This document shows positions 24,375-26,477 of a stretch of 26,477 nucleotides of DNA, piece after piece. The position numbers and the translations under genes were made by a program. Below the pieces are notes generated by a model. It saw only the letters and a program-made list of their open reading frames with translations, searched no databases and was not told where the DNA came from. The first letter of the stretch is position 1, and each line of letters begins with the position of its first letter. The stretch is from Blattamonas nauphoetae (Eukaryota > Preaxostyla > Oxymonadida). The stretch lies in the NCBI GenBank assembly GCA_033064195.1, contig JARBJD010000646.1, forward strand, positions 1 to 26,477. The letters run 5' to 3'.

Positions 24375-26477
24375 TTGTCAACCATTTGCGGATTCTCAAC
24401 CCTTCCCTGCCCAGACCTTTCTGATTTCTTCATTCAGACAAGATCAAACACGCATGAACCAGACGCTAATCACGAATCAATCAAACTGAGTCTGGAAAAC
24501 TATCAATCCAATACAGTCTTCCTGGAGTCACGACGCATCAAAGTTTTCGGAACAGAAGACAAATTGGCACGAATTTTCGAAGGAAACGAAGTTAAAGGAA
24601 GTCTTTTCCGACTTGAGAATTCGACGTGTTCATTCTCGTTCTTCTCATTCGAGCCTCTGACGAGCCATGTGATTCGGACATCACACCACTCTTCGTGTGA
24701 AGTTATTGACAGCAAGATCACCGTTTGTGAGACGACATCGCCGTTTGAATGTTTGGACTCGAGTCTTTTGTTGTGCACACTGAATTTGTTTTCGACGCCG
24801 AATCAAATGTGGCACCGTCGCTCACAACGACGGATACCTTCTCGTCGAAAGTGTCGTTCTCTCACTGCGAGATTGGGAATGTGGTGGTTGGAAGCGAATC
24901 GAGTCTTGTGGCCTCGACGCTTGTCCAATACACACTGATGGACTCGTGCGTGCTTCAGAACGTCACGCACATCAACCACTATCGCCGAAGCGAAGGAGTG
25001 ATCGAACCGTTCAACGTGTCGCTGACGAACTCTCGCTGGATTGACTGCTCGAATGGGTTCTATGGGAGCATTGTGCGTGATGTGGAAGACCAGACGACCT
25101 TCCGAGCCGTGAACAACACGTTCCTCCGTGGGGTCACAAATGGAGAGACCACAGGAGATACTTTTACCGGAAGAAAAGAAGCAGTTAACGTAATAACAGA
25201 CCATTCTTATGTTTCCTGCAATTTTACATCTTGCACAGCATTCAACACAGCAGGTGGAGCCCTCAGATGCCGAGGCGGTTCGAGTTTGAATGTGACAAAG
25301 TGTATCTTTCGCCTCAACAAATGTGAGGCCACCCAACACGATGTTAACCGCGTGCTATCCGTCGGGGAGCACTCCATTTCAACGGTAATTCCAAAGGAAG
25401 CCTCCAAATCACCACGTCCCTCTTCGAACACAATTTAGCAAATATTGGCGGTTCAGTTTCTTCGCAGTTCGCTGGGGCATTCCTCTTCCAACTATCCAAC
25501 ATTACAAATGGAACTTGTATTATATATTCCAACTCCGTCTTGTCATTCGGTGGAGGATTGATGGTGGCATACCTTCCTTCTGGAGCCATCGTCACAAATC
25601 TCCGATTCGATGCATGCAACTCAAACGGTTCTGGAGGATCGATCGATTGCTCGAATATGACAGGAAGCATCACATTTTCAAACATTTTCATCGCAAACAG
25701 TCTCACACGGAGAGGAAATGTTGTTTTCTCCGACGTACAAAATCCAAGCTCTGTGATCAAGTTTTCAGCTGTACCTTCTTCAACAACACCTCAACAGAAA
25801 GGAATGCTAACAATGAACCGTTTCCAAACGATATTCGTTTTGATAACAATGAACCATGGCTCACATTACTGAAATACAAATCGACGTTCGTGAACTGCTT
25901 CAGCACTTCCAAAGCCCCCAAAGTCATCTTATCGCAAACTCCACACGCCCTCACATTTGAGTATTACGATTCGAACAATAAAACCGAACTTGACATCCAT
26001 CTTCCGAAGCCTGCCATTATCGTCCATTCAACAGAAGGAAACGATGTCGATGGATGTGGACGGATTACAGCAACCCATGTAGCACCATTGCATTCTGCAG
26101 GAATAAATCGCGTTGCCCAAACAAGTGGAGAGGTGCTGATTGAGGCCGGACACTACGAAGAAACAACTGCCTTTGATCCGACCACAAAATCGGCCAAATT
26201 CACGTCATTCGGGGATATCAGCCCGGTTGTCAGCTATTCGGGAGAATCAACGCCATTCATCACAAAAGGACAGGGACGGTCCAATTTGTGTATCTTCGTT
26301 TATTCCATCGCAGTCGTCGCATCCTCGTTCTCCAAAACGGAAATGGAGGACTGGAGTTTGCAGACTGCTCGTTCGTCGCTTCGGATGATGCGAATGTGGA
26401 GATGCAGACTGCAGTGAAGGCGACGGAAGGAAAGGTGTCCCTGAATGGAGTCCGTTTGTTGGACTTCGATTGGAGGA
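24375..26477 (+). pseudogene. beta-helix-like extracellular repeat protein gene, frame-broken, runs off the right edge
   Basis: The coding sequence looks like a right-handed beta-helix surface or secreted protein: short strands rich in Ser, Thr, Asn, Gly and Cys, with repeated turns such as FTSCTAFNTAGGALRCRG, LANIGGSVSS, LRFDACNSNGSGGSIDCSN and CTFFNNTST. Such proteins are abundant in several gut metamonads. Coding character moves between frames at least four times: near 24,770, between about 25,330 and 25,365, near 25,766 and near 26,280. In the last frame NGNGGLEFADCSFVAS continues to the window end. None of the changes has obvious intron borders, so this is a decaying host gene or a region with assembly indels. 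The start is unclear; the first protein-like sequence is near 24,400-24,500. The composition appears more GC-rich than the Polinton. No membrane anchor is seen within the window. Confidence 0.55.

Overview
The window looks like nuclear DNA of a protist, most likely a metamonad such as an oxymonad or parabasalid. The reasons are a Polinton/Maverick element with very compact genes, decayed hAT-like and other DNA-transposon pieces, small inverted-repeat elements, and a decaying host-type gene for an extracellular beta-helix-like repeat protein. No rRNA or mitochondrial gene is present that would fix the species, so this assignment is an inference.

Bases 1 to about 14,600 are one Polinton/Maverick element, cut by the left edge of the window. 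Nearly all its genes are on the minus strand. Reading leftwards from 14,567 they are: a small protein with two repeats; a very long protein-primed type B DNA polymerase (1468 codons, intact); a DD35-type integrase; a small coiled-coil protein; a FtsK/A32-type packaging ATPase on the plus strand; three genes of unrecognised product; two short related hydrophobic/basic proteins with adenovirus core or pVI-like character; the major capsid gene; a second, badly decayed capsid paralogue; and the first codons of one more gene at the left edge. Minus-strand genes are separated by only about 25-45 bases. Almost all are preceded by the same T-rich block (TTTTTATTTTT in gene sense), five times exactly six bases before the ATG. 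I treat the element as a fossil: the polymerase is whole, several other genes carry about one or two breaks each, and the second capsid gene has many. Roughly ten breaks in all suggest a fairly young but dead or dying copy. Neither terminal inverted repeat was identified.

Bases 14,600-16,400 are non-coding repeat DNA: TTCATT-rich sequence, a ~345-bp tandem duplication, a TTTTTGAA-rich tract, two tRNA-like stretches in opposite orientation (possible SINE heads), and four copies of a ~35-bp hairpin repeat between them. Bases 16,513-18,999 hold a frame-broken hAT/DUF659-type transposase on the minus strand. Bases 19,280-24,130 contain transposon debris: GGTCAGT palindromic ends, a Tc1/mariner-like terminal repeat, a ~450-bp inverted-repeat (MITE-like) element, a dispersed repeat, and a DDE-transposase-like fragment, with a few small ORFs of unknown status.

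From about 24,375 to the right edge runs a plus-strand coding region with the composition of a beta-helix surface protein. It crosses at least four frame changes, so it is a host pseudogene or carries assembly indels.

The most interesting items are the polymerase architecture (OTU-like region, zinc finger, exonuclease, embedded HNH endonuclease, palm), the two capsid paralogues, the fixed-spacing promoter block, and the hairpin repeats.
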